A stretch of 64,000 nt of DNA. Origin: Desulfofundulus australicus DSM 11792 (GTDB lineage: Bacteria; Bacillota; Desulfotomaculia; Desulfotomaculales; Desulfovirgulaceae). A program made the position numbers and the translations under genes. Under the pieces are notes generated by a model, which was not told the DNA's origin, searched no databases, and was given only the letters and a program-made list of their open reading frames with translations. Shown here one piece after another: positions 35,999 through 44,442 of this stretch. Where the stretch lies: assembly GCF_900129285.1 (NCBI RefSeq), contig NZ_FQUW01000004.1, forward strand, positions 62,001 through 126,000, read 5' to 3'. Within the stretch, counting starts at the first letter, position 1; every line of letters starts with the position of its first letter.

Positions 35999-37525
35999 TT
36001 ATTCGCTAAATCTCCCGGGTTTCCTCCCAGCATGAAAATTATTCCTCTTTTTTTCTGCCTGTTCCATCCTTTTGGCCTCCTCCCACCAGGCGTCGAGCTG
36101 GTCCAGGGTAAAACTGGATACCTCCCGGCCGTGCTGCCGTGCCCTTTCCTCTATATACTGGAAACGGCGGCGGAACCGGTTAATGGTGCCGTAAAGGGCT
36201 GCCTCTGCCTCCACTCCCAGCAGCCGTGATAAATTGACCACTGCAAAAAGCAGGTCCCCCAGTTCCTTCTCCAGTTCCGCTTTCATGCCCCGGGAAATGG
36301 CCTGTTTTACTTCCCGTAACTCCTCATCCACCTTTTCCAGGGCACCCCGGTAATCAGGCCAGTCAAACCCTACCCTGGCCGCGCAATTTTGCAGGGAGCT
36401 GGCCTGCAGCAGGGCCGGCAGGGAACGGGGAACCTCTTTTAAAATGGAGACCGGCTTTTTCCCGCCCCCTTCCCGGGCCTTAATTTGCTCCCAGTTGACC
36501 AGGACCTCGGCACTGTTCCGCACCTTAACACTGCCAAAAACATGGGGATGCCGGCGTATCATCTTTTCAGTAATTTCTTTAACCACATCGTTGATATCAA
36601 AAAAGCCCTTCTCCCTGGCCAGCTGGCTGTGAAATATTATCTGTAACAATAAGTCTCCCAATTCCTCACAAAGTTTATACATATCTTCCTGGTCAATGGC
36701 TTCCAGCACCTCATAGGCCTCTTCCAGCAGGTAGCGGCGCAAGCTGCGGTGGGTCTGCTCCCTGTCCCAGGGACACCCCTTCTCGCTCCGCAGGGTGGCC
36801 ATCACCTCGACCAGGGAATCCAGGGGATAACGGCACCTCCCCGCCACCTCCGGGCAGGGGGGTAGATACAGGCTGGTCAAATGATCAAACCAGTCCAGCC
36901 GGTCCAGCTCGTACAGCGGGTGTTTTTCAATGCGCTCCAGGCCGGGCACCCCCGCCGCACGGATGACCATTACCGGGTGAGAATCCGGGTAATACTCCAT
37001 AAGCGCCAGCTTAACATCGGAAGCCACCAGGCGGCTGTACACCTGAAAGATAATATTACCCACCCCCGGCACCGGCTCCTGCTGGTCGAGGCGCAAACCA
37101 TCCACCAGGTGCAGCCCCCCTGCCGGGTCCAGCCCCAGGGCGCTGCAGATCACGTCCACAAAGCTCATGGCGGGCAACACTTCCACCTTCAAACCGCGCC
37201 GCGGCCCTTCTTCCAGGATAATACCCACAGTTTCCTCGGCCACCAGCGGGTGACCCGGCACAGCGAAAACCAGGGGCCCCCCGGCCGCCTCCCGGAACAG
37301 GGTATCTGCCATGCGCCGGTAGATCTCTTGAAAATCCCGGCCGGTTTCATAGAAATTGTCAAAGGTGGCAAAGGAAATCCCTTCTTTTACAAGCCAGGGA
37401 ACCACCGGGTGCTGCCCGGTACGTAAAAATATGCGTTCTGCTTTGCGCAGCACCTCCCATACAGACAGGGACAGGTGGCCGGGAGCACCGGGCCCCAACC
37501 CGACCACGGTCACCTTTGCTTCCAT
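35999..37525 (-). CDS. mazG: YabN-type fusion: tetrapyrrole methylase-like domain plus MazG pyrophosphohydrolase
   Basis: A 508-residue fusion. Residues 1-220 resemble SAM-dependent tetrapyrrole methylases (VTVVGLGPGAPGHLSL...VFAVPGHPLVAEET); residues 245-500 carry two MazG units (CPWDREQTHRSLRRYLLEEAYEVLEAID, then EELREVKQAI...ELEKELGDLLFAVVNLSRLLG) that hydrolyse non-canonical NTPs. Bacillus YabN has the same fusion and position. ATG at 37523-37525 starts the methylase domain; the upstream open frame lacks similarity. Confidence 0.94.
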   Translation of the reverse strand: MEAKVTVVGLGPGAPGHLSLSVWEVLRKAERIFLRTGQHPVVPWLVKEGISFATFDNFYETGRDFQEIYRRMADTLFREAAGGPLVFAVPGHPLVAEETVGIILEEGPRRGLKVEVLPAMSFVDVICSALGLDPAGGLHLVDGLRLDQQEPVPGVGNIIFQVYSRLVASDVKLALMEYYPDSHPVMVIRAAGVPGLERIEKHPLYELDRLDWFDHLTSLYLPPCPEVAGRCRYPLDSLVEVMATLRSEKGCPWDREQTHRSLRRYLLEEAYEVLEAIDQEDMYKLCEELGDLLLQIIFHSQLAREKGFFDINDVVKEITEKMIRRHPHVFGSVKVRNSAEVLVNWEQIKAREGGGKKPVSILKEVPRSLPALLQASSLQNCAARVGFDWPDYRGALEKVDEELREVKQAISRGMKAELEKELGDLLFAVVNLSRLLGVEAEAALYGTINRFRRRFQYIEERARQHGREVSSFTLDQLDAWWEEAKRMEQAEKKRNNFHAGRKPGRFSE

Positions 37526-37726
37526 AGCCAGGCCCGTCCTGAAAACGGGCCTTTCACCCCCATTCTTTATATCGTCAATACGACAAAAATTATTATACAT
37601 CATGTTGCGACAATCAAAATGATAATATCTCACCGGAAAATGGCCGTGTGCCTTAATTTTATGCTTGCCAAAATTTTTTGAATGTTATAGCATGGCCATA
37701 TAAACAGGTTGGGAGGCGGAGCATGA

Positions 37727-38170
37727 ATGCGCTTTTTCCGGTCCTGGTCTGAACTGGAAGTGGGTGATACCGTTACCTTTTACCGGACCTTTACCGATGG
37801 AGATGTGGCCAGTTTTCTGGGCGTCACGGGGGATTTCAACCCCATCCACCTGGACCCCCGGGCAGCAGTCCATTGCGGCTTTCAGGGGCGGGTTGTGCCC
37901 GGCCTGCTTACGGGCAGCATGCTCACCCACGCCGGGGGAACGCTGCTCCCGGAACCATACCCGGCAAAAAAAATGACCTTCCAGTTCCTGGCTCCCGTCT
38001 ATATCGGCGAGACCATATGTGCGCGGGTTACCGTCACGGAAAAAGACCCGCAAAAAAATAAATTGACCCTGAAGATGACCTGTACCAATCAAAAGGGTCA
38101 GGTTGTCCTGGAAGCCGAGGTTTCAGGTAAAATCTTTCCCTATTACGAGCAGGACGGGGGAGGTTCGTAG
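37727..38170 (+). CDS. MaoC-like (R)-specific enoyl-CoA hydratase
   Basis: The 147-residue hotdog protein has the hydratase-2 motif: TDGDVASFLGVTGDFNPIHLDP with catalytic Asp and His, followed by VVPGLLTGSML. It probably hydrates crotonyl-CoA-like substrates or acts on a related acyl thioester. GGGAGGCGGAG lies upstream; ATG at 37722 is out of frame. It is the only plus-strand gene between spoVT and mazG. Confidence 0.9.
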   Translation: MRFFRSWSELEVGDTVTFYRTFTDGDVASFLGVTGDFNPIHLDPRAAVHCGFQGRVVPGLLTGSMLTHAGGTLLPEPYPAKKMTFQFLAPVYIGETICARVTVTEKDPQKNKLTLKMTCTNQKGQVVLEAEVSGKIFPYYEQDGGGS

Positions 38171-38196
38171 CAGGTAACAACAGGGGCGGAACTGAT

Positions 38197-38228
38197 AAAA
38201 AATAAGTGGCCGTCAGGCCACCTTTTTA
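38197..38228. terminator. Bidirectional terminator between the MaoC gene and spoVT
   Basis: GTGGCC-GTCA-GGCCAC, with CTTTTTAC on the plus side and TTATTTTTTATC on the minus side, ends both convergent transcripts. Confidence 0.9.
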
Positions 38229-38786
38229 CTGCTCCATTTGTTTGGCCAGGAAGCCGGCCGCCGTTTCGGCGAGCTTCAACTCCAGTTCCCCCATTTTCAC
38301 ATCCGGTTCCTTGGAGGCGAGGATTACCGCCCCGATGGGGTCGCCTTCAGCAATGATGGGGGCGATGACTTCCGCCGAATACTTGCACTCCCCTTCTTCC
38401 GCGGTCAGGCATTCCTTGCAATAGGGTTCTTCGCCGGGATTGTTGATGATCACCGCCCTGCGCTCTTCCATTACCTTCTCTACGGCCGCCCCGATGGGCT
38501 TGTTGAGGTACTCTTTTTTGGGCGCCCCCGCAACGGCGATAATGGTATCCCGGTCGGCAATGCAGGCAATATGACCCAGGGCTTCATGTAACGAGTCGGC
38601 ATATTCCTTGGCAAAGTCCCCCAGCTCGCCAATGGGTGAGTATTTTTTTAATATTACCTCACCCTCTCTATCCACAAAAATCTCCAGAGGGTCCCCTTCA
38701 CGAATGCGGAGCGTCCTTCTAATTTCCTTGGGAATTACCACTCTCCCTAGATCATCAATGCGGCGAACAATGCCCGTTGCTTTCAT
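38226..38786 (-). CDS. spoVT: Stage V sporulation protein T
   Basis: A forespore transcription factor. The AbrB-type swapped-hairpin DNA-binding domain (MKATGIVRRIDDLGRVVIPKEIRRTL) is followed by a GAF-like domain with a CKECL...C cluster (about residues 120-135). The 186-residue length is slightly above Bacillus SpoVT. ATG at 38784-38786 has GGAGGGAAGGG upstream. It heads the spoVT-mazG-HU block. Confidence 0.96.
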   Translation of the reverse strand: MKATGIVRRIDDLGRVVIPKEIRRTLRIREGDPLEIFVDREGEVILKKYSPIGELGDFAKEYADSLHEALGHIACIADRDTIIAVAGAPKKEYLNKPIGAAVEKVMEERRAVIINNPGEEPYCKECLTAEEGECKYSAEVIAPIIAEGDPIGAVILASKEPDVKMGELELKLAETAAGFLAKQMEQ

Positions 38787-38989
38787 GGTCACCCTTCCCT
38801 CCTTTTTTACAATCTGGCACGATTGAACTTTTCAGTGATAGTATATAACAGTATGGAGAGACTTATTCATTTTTTTCCAATGTAAGACAAATATTTTTTA
38901 TTTCTGAGAACAGAGGTACTTTTTCGTTTCCCCGGGACAAAACCTGCGACCCGGTATCGCCGGGGCCATTACCGGTCACGTAAAAACCG

Positions 38990-39133
38990 TTAAAAAAATA
39001 AAAGAATAACAATTAAAATCATGGCCGCCAGGGAAAGGGCCAGGTAATCCTCCAGCCTTTCCGTAACATACACGGAAAAAAATTCTTCCTCGTCTCCCTG
39101 GATGTGTTCATTTTTGTCCGGCTCAACTAACAT
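38990..39133 (-). CDS. Small C-terminally anchored membrane protein
   Basis: A 47-residue protein with an acidic N-terminal half (EPDKNEHIQGDEEEFF) and one hydrophobic helix at the very end (LSLAAMILIVILLFF). ATG at 39131-39133 is preceded by GGGGTGGGAG. It starts 20 bases after the YeiH-family transporter stop and is probably its cotranscribed partner. No family was recognised. Confidence 0.55.
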   Translation of the reverse strand: MLVEPDKNEHIQGDEEEFFSVYVTERLEDYLALSLAAMILIVILLFF

Positions 39134-39152
39134 GCTCCCACCCCTTTTCATC

Positions 39153-40271
39153 TCAGGGATCCCGGGGCACAAACAGGATTACCACTATAAGGGCCAGCAG
39201 GGCTTTTAAAAAGGCGGCTGCAGTTCCCACCAGAAGCGGCTTGCTCCCGGCCCGGCGCAATTCAACCAGGGAGAGGCGCATCCCCTGGCCGGCCAGGCCA
39301 ACGGCAAAAAACCAGCTGTACAGGTGCCGGATGATGGTTAACTCACGGGAAGGCGGCGACGTGGGGCCGAGAAAGCCGAAAGAAGTGAGTAAAACCATGG
39401 CCAGAAAACCCAGCACAAAGACAGGAAACCTGCTCCACAGGCCGGTATTAATGTTCACTTCTTCTTCCCCTGTATAATAGCGGCTGGCAAACAGGGCCAG
39501 GAAAAGAACCACGAAGGGCAGGAAAATTACCCGGGTCAGGTTATAAATTTCCCCGGTTTTCAGGCTTACTGAAGGATGGGAAACGGTCCCGGGGTCGTAG
39601 GTGAGGCAAACGGCCAGAACCTGGCCGGAATTCATGATCCCTGTGCCGGCCCAAACCCCGAACTGGTGGGGGCTCAAACCCACCAGCGTACCCACCACGG
39701 GGAAAACGAAGAGGCTGATCAGGCCGAAGAAAAGGATGGTGGCAATGGAGTAGACCACGTCGGTATTCTTGGCCCGTACCGCCGGGGCGGTGGCCAGGAT
39801 GGCCGAAACACCGCACACTGCCGTACCGGCTGCCAGGGTGGTTGCCCCGGCCGGATCCATGCCCACCTTCCTGCCCAGCCAGACGGTAAACACCAGCATC
39901 ACAATGATAAAACCCACGATAATGATTACCGCTGTACTGCCGAGCCTGGCCACATCCGTAATGCTGTAAAGCGAGCCCAGGAAAATTACGCCGATCTTGA
40001 TGAAAAGGCTGGAAGTCCGGATCCCTGCCTCCGCCCAGCGGGGTATGCCCAGGAGATTGCCCACCAGCATTCCCAGGATAATGGAAATTAGAATATGGTT
40101 CAGGTGAAGAATATCAATAAAGACCCTTCTGGTCACCGGGCCGGCCGCCAGAAGATTCTCCAGCCCCGGCCACCAGGGTAATCCCAGATCGCTTCCCCCA
40201 CGGGCCAGAAAGGCAATCAAAAACATGAGGAAAATCCCCGGGAATATTTTAATCAATACAGACACCTTCAA
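39153..40271 (-). CDS. YeiH/UPF0324-family putative sulfate exporter, copy 1
   Basis: A polytopic membrane protein with about ten helices and the family signatures LLGIPRWAEAGIRTSSLFIKIGVIFLGS and AGTAVCGVSAILATAPAVRAK. Members are described as putative anion (sulfate/sulfite-type) exporters; substrate is unproven. TTG at 40269-40271 is chosen as start (GGAGG eight bases upstream). It lies near a second member and the divergent regulatory genes. Confidence 0.85.
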   Translation of the reverse strand: MKVSVLIKIFPGIFLMFLIAFLARGGSDLGLPWWPGLENLLAAGPVTRRVFIDILHLNHILISIILGMLVGNLLGIPRWAEAGIRTSSLFIKIGVIFLGSLYSITDVARLGSTAVIIIVGFIIVMLVFTVWLGRKVGMDPAGATTLAAGTAVCGVSAILATAPAVRAKNTDVVYSIATILFFGLISLFVFPVVGTLVGLSPHQFGVWAGTGIMNSGQVLAVCLTYDPGTVSHPSVSLKTGEIYNLTRVIFLPFVVLFLALFASRYYTGEEEVNINTGLWSRFPVFVLGFLAMVLLTSFGFLGPTSPPSRELTIIRHLYSWFFAVGLAGQGMRLSLVELRRAGSKPLLVGTAAAFLKALLALIVVILFVPRDP

Positions 40272-40406
40272 TAACCTGGCCTCCAAGAAAAATTATCTGA
40301 AGTAAAATTTTATCAGAAAAACGCAGATTTAGAAAGCCCTGTGGCCGGTACATTAAAAGAAAAACCCCGGGAACTGTTTTTTTGAAAGGCAGCACGGGAA
40401 ATCCAT

Positions 40407-40447
40407 AAAAAAGTACCCTGTCCCCAAAGGGACAGGGTCAGCTTTTT
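40407..40447 (-). terminator. Intrinsic terminator of YeiH-family copy 2
   Basis: ACCCTGTCCC-CAAA-GGGACAGGGT is a perfect 10-bp stem; TACTTTTTTATGG follows on the minus strand. It separates the two transporter genes. Confidence 0.92.
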
Positions 40448-40460
40448 ACCAGCTGGTTAA

Positions 40461-41843
40461 TTAAATGTTAGCCCAGTAATGACCAAAGACAAGCACCGAG
40501 AGAATGTATCCCAGGGGCACGTTTACGGCCACACCCAGGGTAAATGCAGCCAGGGGCTTCCAGCCAAAGGCGGTCAGTTCCCGGAAGCGGGTGGTGAACC
40601 CGATAGAAAGGAAAGTAAATACGAAGGTCCAGGTGCGCAAAGTCTTAATGGGTCCGATAACTTCCGGGGTAAGCACATTCTTAAAGTCTGCCGGTGAAAA
40701 CTGCATGGCCACAAAGGTCATGATGAGAGAGGCCAGGAAAAATCCGATGACAAATTTCGGGAAGCGCCACCATACTTCCATGGCGTTTACCCTTTCACCC
40801 TCTCCGGCGGAGCTGCGCTCCCACACCGTGCAGGCGATGATGGCCATGATCAGCGACCACAGGCCGATCCAGATGTCCCGGCCGACCACCTTCATGAGGG
40901 TAAAGGAACGGATGGCTGCTTCATCACCAATGGCCGCGGCTGCCGCAAAACCGGCCGCATCGGCAAATTCGGAAGTGCCGATCCAGGCCCCGGCGATACC
41001 GGGCGGCATGCCCATGGCCTTGGCCGCCAGGGGCAGAACGATAATCATGATGATAGCCCAGATGACCACCAGGGAAATGCCAATGGAAACATGTTCCTTT
41101 TTGGCCTTTACCGCGCCACCCAGGGCAATGCAGGCCGAAACGCCGCAGATGGAGCCGCCGGCAGCCAGGGTGGCCCCGAAGCGCCTGTCCAGCCCGAACA
41201 ACCGGGTGGCGGCAAAGAAGATGGTCAGGAAAGTCACCACCGCCACAACAGTAGCCTGCAGGAAAGCTACCGGCCCGGCCTGGATAATCAGGGTAAAGGG
41301 CAGTGTGGCTCCCAGCAGGACAATACCGGTCTTCACGTAAAACTCCGTGCGGAAGGTGGTATCCAGCCACCTGGGCAACTTGAAAGCATTACTGACAATC
41401 ATCCCCAGCAAAAGGGCCAGAAGGGGCGGTTCCAGGTTCAAATCGATGGCTGTCTTCCAGGATCCCACAACCAGAATAATTATTGAAATAATAAATAATA
41501 TGGTGAACCCGGGAATGAACTCCCTCGCTTTAAAGCCCATAACCGCACTGCTGATGGTAAAAATAGCGATAAAGAGGATATAAAGGCCGACATACCAGGT
41601 CCAGGTAGCAGCAAAATGCCTGGAAACTTCACTGAAATTCACCCAGGTGGGCGGCGCTACAGCTATGGACTTTATCGAGCTCCCGGCATAGAAGAAAATC
41701 AGGGCAACCAGCACAATACCCAGACCCATCCAGATGGCCCAGTAATCTTCCTTTTTCCAGAGTTCAGACCACCCGCGGGACTGCGGCACCACGGGCATAC
41801 CTGCACCGGCTTTCATTTCTGCAGTCCGGGCATGTTCACTCAA
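40461..41843 (-). CDS. YeiH/UPF0324-family putative sulfate exporter, copy 2
   Basis: A larger member (460 residues) with a soluble N-terminal stretch of about 45 residues, then 11-12 helices with the motif AAGGSICGVSACIALGGAVKAK. It is only distantly similar to copy 1. TTG at 41841-41843 follows AAGGGGGGAAA. It is transcribed away from the sensor kinase gene, with repeated operator-like sites between them, so the two-component system may control it. Confidence 0.87.
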   Translation of the reverse strand: MSEHARTAEMKAGAGMPVVPQSRGWSELWKKEDYWAIWMGLGIVLVALIFFYAGSSIKSIAVAPPTWVNFSEVSRHFAATWTWYVGLYILFIAIFTISSAVMGFKAREFIPGFTILFIISIIILVVGSWKTAIDLNLEPPLLALLLGMIVSNAFKLPRWLDTTFRTEFYVKTGIVLLGATLPFTLIIQAGPVAFLQATVVAVVTFLTIFFAATRLFGLDRRFGATLAAGGSICGVSACIALGGAVKAKKEHVSIGISLVVIWAIIMIIVLPLAAKAMGMPPGIAGAWIGTSEFADAAGFAAAAAIGDEAAIRSFTLMKVVGRDIWIGLWSLIMAIIACTVWERSSAGEGERVNAMEVWWRFPKFVIGFFLASLIMTFVAMQFSPADFKNVLTPEVIGPIKTLRTWTFVFTFLSIGFTTRFRELTAFGWKPLAAFTLGVAVNVPLGYILSVLVFGHYWANI

Positions 41844-42010
41844 AATGTTTCCCCCCTTCAAAGTTCAAAACTGTGACTTTGAAACTGTTATTGCCTCTCT
41901 TCCCTGCTGTTTCCCGCTTCTAACACCCCCATATCCACAATCTTATGTGCAACATTAGTTAAACTTATCTTAGTGCACCTCCAATCTGAGGATCAACGGC
42001 TACAGGCCAT

Positions 42011-42074
42011 GATGAACCAAATGAGTGGCGAGAAGATATTTTTGATTCATCTTGATGAACTTTTTGATTCATCT
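42011..42074. promoter_or_regulatory. Repeated operator-like sites between transporter and two-component genes
   Basis: The 14-mer TTTTTGATTCATCT occurs at 42039-42052 and again at 42061-42074, a spacing of 22 bases (two helical turns). TTCATC-TT-GATGAA at 42046-42059 is an inverted repeat, and another GATGAA lies at 42011-42016. These sites are in the divergent region 41844-42174, which otherwise holds no gene. They are candidates for the neighbouring LuxR-type regulator. Confidence 0.6.
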
Positions 42075-42174
42075 GAAACCAATCTTAAAAGCAGCATTAA
42101 ATTCCTAAACCCAAAAGATTCCCGCAGGAATTAAAGTGTCACCGCCGTAATTTTTTTATGGAAGGTGACATTTA

Positions 42175-43800
42175 GTGAGGCAAAAACGAAACTGGCTATG
42201 GATATTCTGGCTTATTATGTTTTTGTTGCCACTACCGCTTCTGCTTTACACCGGTTACAACTTACCTCGCCAGCTGGGCCGGATCGATGATCAGCTGGAA
42301 CGCCAGGTTAAATACCAGGAAATAGCGCTGGACATTTACCACCTGACCGGTGCGGGGCAGGAATATATTCTTTACGGTGATCCCCAGTCACTGAACGACT
42401 TCCGTCACTACAGCATGGAAACGGCCAAAAAAGAACTGGAACTCTACAATCTGGTAGAGCAATCCAGAAAACAGGACGTGGCCGATTTAATAACCGTGAC
42501 CAGGGCCTACACCTCTTTCATGGAAAATGAGGTGATGTCCCGGGATTTATCCCGGCAGGAAACCAGCCGGGAACTTTTGCAGTGGCAGCACCGGGAACTC
42601 AGCCGGCAGCTTACCGACCGGGCAGCTTCCCTGGCCGGTGAAGGCTGGGAGCACGCCAGAACCCTTTTGGAACTAACCGTCAACATACTGCAGAAAGAAA
42701 GCCTGCTGATTTTTTTCCTTTCCCTTTTTTCCCTGGGAGCAGTCCTGTATGCCGGTGCTGCAGCCTGGCCCCTGTCGGCATGGTACACCTGCCTGCAGGA
42801 CCTGGTAAGGGGCTCTTCCAGGGCTGTAATTTTTGTGGACCGCAAGGAGAAAGTGCAGTATTTAAATCCGGCCGCGGAAAAACTTTTCAACCTTCCCCGG
42901 GAAATGGCGGCCGGTAAAAACCTGGGGGACATCCTGACCCTGTACCCCCACCTGCAAAGGGTGGTACAACCGGTTTATCTGGCCCTGTTGCAGGGTGAAA
43001 AGACGGCGGACTGCTCGTTGAGCTATAACCGGGAGGGAAACCGGCAGCTCCTGACTGTGGACTGCACCCCTGTTAACCTTCTCGGCAGAACAGCCGGTGC
43101 CGTGCTTACCGCCCGGCAGGCACCCGGCCCCCGGGGCAGCACCATATTGCTGGAAACCATCGAAAGGGAAAGAAAACACCTTTCCATCGAAATACACGAC
43201 TGGATAGGCCGGTATCTTTCCAGCATCATCCACGGTCTGGACTATGTGCTGCAGGCGCACGGTGGAAAACTCCCGGAAGAAGTGCAGGAGAACCTTTGCC
43301 TGCTGCGCACCCAGTGCCAGAACGCAGCCATCGATATGAGGAGCATTATGAACGACATCCACCCCTACCTGATCGAAAAGGTGGGGCTGATCCCGGCTCT
43401 GGAATCCTACAGCGCCAATTTCGAACGTCTGCATAACCGCAAGGTTTATATTTTCTACCGCCAGCGTTCCCTGCGCCTGGGCCGGGACAGGGAAATCTTT
43501 ATCTACCGCATCATTCAGGAAGCCCTGACCAATGTGGCCAGGCATTCTACAGCCACGGAAGTAGACATTCATTTTCACGAAACGGGCGATGCCCTGCAGA
43601 TAGAGATCCTGGATAACGGGGGAGTAAGGGAAGAAGAACCCGTGCCGGGGAAAGGTCTATGGGGGATGAAGGAAAGGGCCAGGTATATTGGTGGAGAACT
43701 GACCTGCGGCTTTATGGATGGAGGATTCTGCGTGACCCTGACCGTACCACTTACTGAAGAGGTGAAGGGCAGTGAAGAAAATCGGGATCATGCTGGTTGA
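42175..43800 (+). CDS. NarX/DegS-type sensor histidine kinase
   Basis: Residues about 8-26 and 176-200 are transmembrane and enclose a helical extracytoplasmic sensor region. A PAS-like domain (about 212-315) precedes a HisKA_3 domain with phosphoacceptor His341 in IEIHDWIG, and an HATPase (RIIQEALTNVARHS, DNGG). The start is GTG at 42175 with GGAAGGTGA upstream. Its end overlaps the response regulator gene by 29 bases. The signal is unknown; divergent transporter genes suggest an anion or sulfur compound. Confidence 0.92.
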   Translation: MRQKRNWLWIFWLIMFLLPLPLLLYTGYNLPRQLGRIDDQLERQVKYQEIALDIYHLTGAGQEYILYGDPQSLNDFRHYSMETAKKELELYNLVEQSRKQDVADLITVTRAYTSFMENEVMSRDLSRQETSRELLQWQHRELSRQLTDRAASLAGEGWEHARTLLELTVNILQKESLLIFFLSLFSLGAVLYAGAAAWPLSAWYTCLQDLVRGSSRAVIFVDRKEKVQYLNPAAEKLFNLPREMAAGKNLGDILTLYPHLQRVVQPVYLALLQGEKTADCSLSYNREGNRQLLTVDCTPVNLLGRTAGAVLTARQAPGPRGSTILLETIERERKHLSIEIHDWIGRYLSSIIHGLDYVLQAHGGKLPEEVQENLCLLRTQCQNAAIDMRSIMNDIHPYLIEKVGLIPALESYSANFERLHNRKVYIFYRQRSLRLGRDREIFIYRIIQEALTNVARHSTATEVDIHFHETGDALQIEILDNGGVREEEPVPGKGLWGMKERARYIGGELTCGFMDGGFCVTLTVPLTEEVKGSEENRDHAG

Positions 43801-44386
43801 GGACCACAATGTTTTTCGCGAGGGCTTAAAAAAACTGATTGACATGGAAGAAAACATGCAGGTGGTAGCCGAAGCGGACTCCTGCACCACGGCACTGCAG
43901 AATATTAATGCCCACGTCGATATAATCCTGCTGGATATCGGCCTGCCGGACGGTGACGGCCTGGAAATTTGCACCCGCATGATCCAGACCCATCCTCACG
44001 TAAAATTTATCGCCCTGACAACTTACGATGACGTTACCTTCGTCCGCAAGGCCATGGAAAAAAACGTGCACGGGTTTGTACCCAAATATGCTTTTTTCGA
44101 GGAAATCCGCTCCGCCATCAACATGGTCTACAAGGGCGGGACCTATATTTACCCGGGGTTACAGGCGGAATTGCTGTTGAAACCCGACAGTCCCGTACTG
44201 ACGGAGCAGGAAACCAGCATTCTCCAGCTCATTGCCCGGGGTAAAGACCAGAAAGAAGTAGCGGCCAGGCTTTACATCAGCCTGTCCACCCTGCGCCGTC
44301 GCATCCGCGGCATCTGCACCAAGCTGGGAGTAAAAACGCTGGAGGAAGCCCTGGCTGCGGCTGCCCGCCGGGGGCTGGTAAGATAG
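43772..44386 (+). CDS. NarL/LuxR-family response regulator
   Basis: The 204-residue protein has a receiver domain with phosphorylatable Asp55 (ILLDIGLPDGDG) and a C-terminal GerE-type HTH (LTEQETSILQLIARGKDQKEVAARLYISLSTLRRRIRGICTKL). GTG start with GAGGTGAAGG upstream; it is coupled to the kinase gene. Likely binding sites are the repeats at 42011-42074. Confidence 0.93.
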   Translation: MKKIGIMLVEDHNVFREGLKKLIDMEENMQVVAEADSCTTALQNINAHVDIILLDIGLPDGDGLEICTRMIQTHPHVKFIALTTYDDVTFVRKAMEKNVHGFVPKYAFFEEIRSAINMVYKGGTYIYPGLQAELLLKPDSPVLTEQETSILQLIARGKDQKEVAARLYISLSTLRRRIRGICTKLGVKTLEEALAAAARRGLVR

Positions 44387-44442
44387 CGCTGCCGGGGAAG
44401 AAAAGGACCGCAGTTAAGAAACTGACGCTGGTGGTGGCTTGA

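Noticed and set aside
43826-44071. Antisense open frames under the two-component genes
   Set aside because: They are complements of highly conserved receiver and kinase domains and lack ribosome binding sites.
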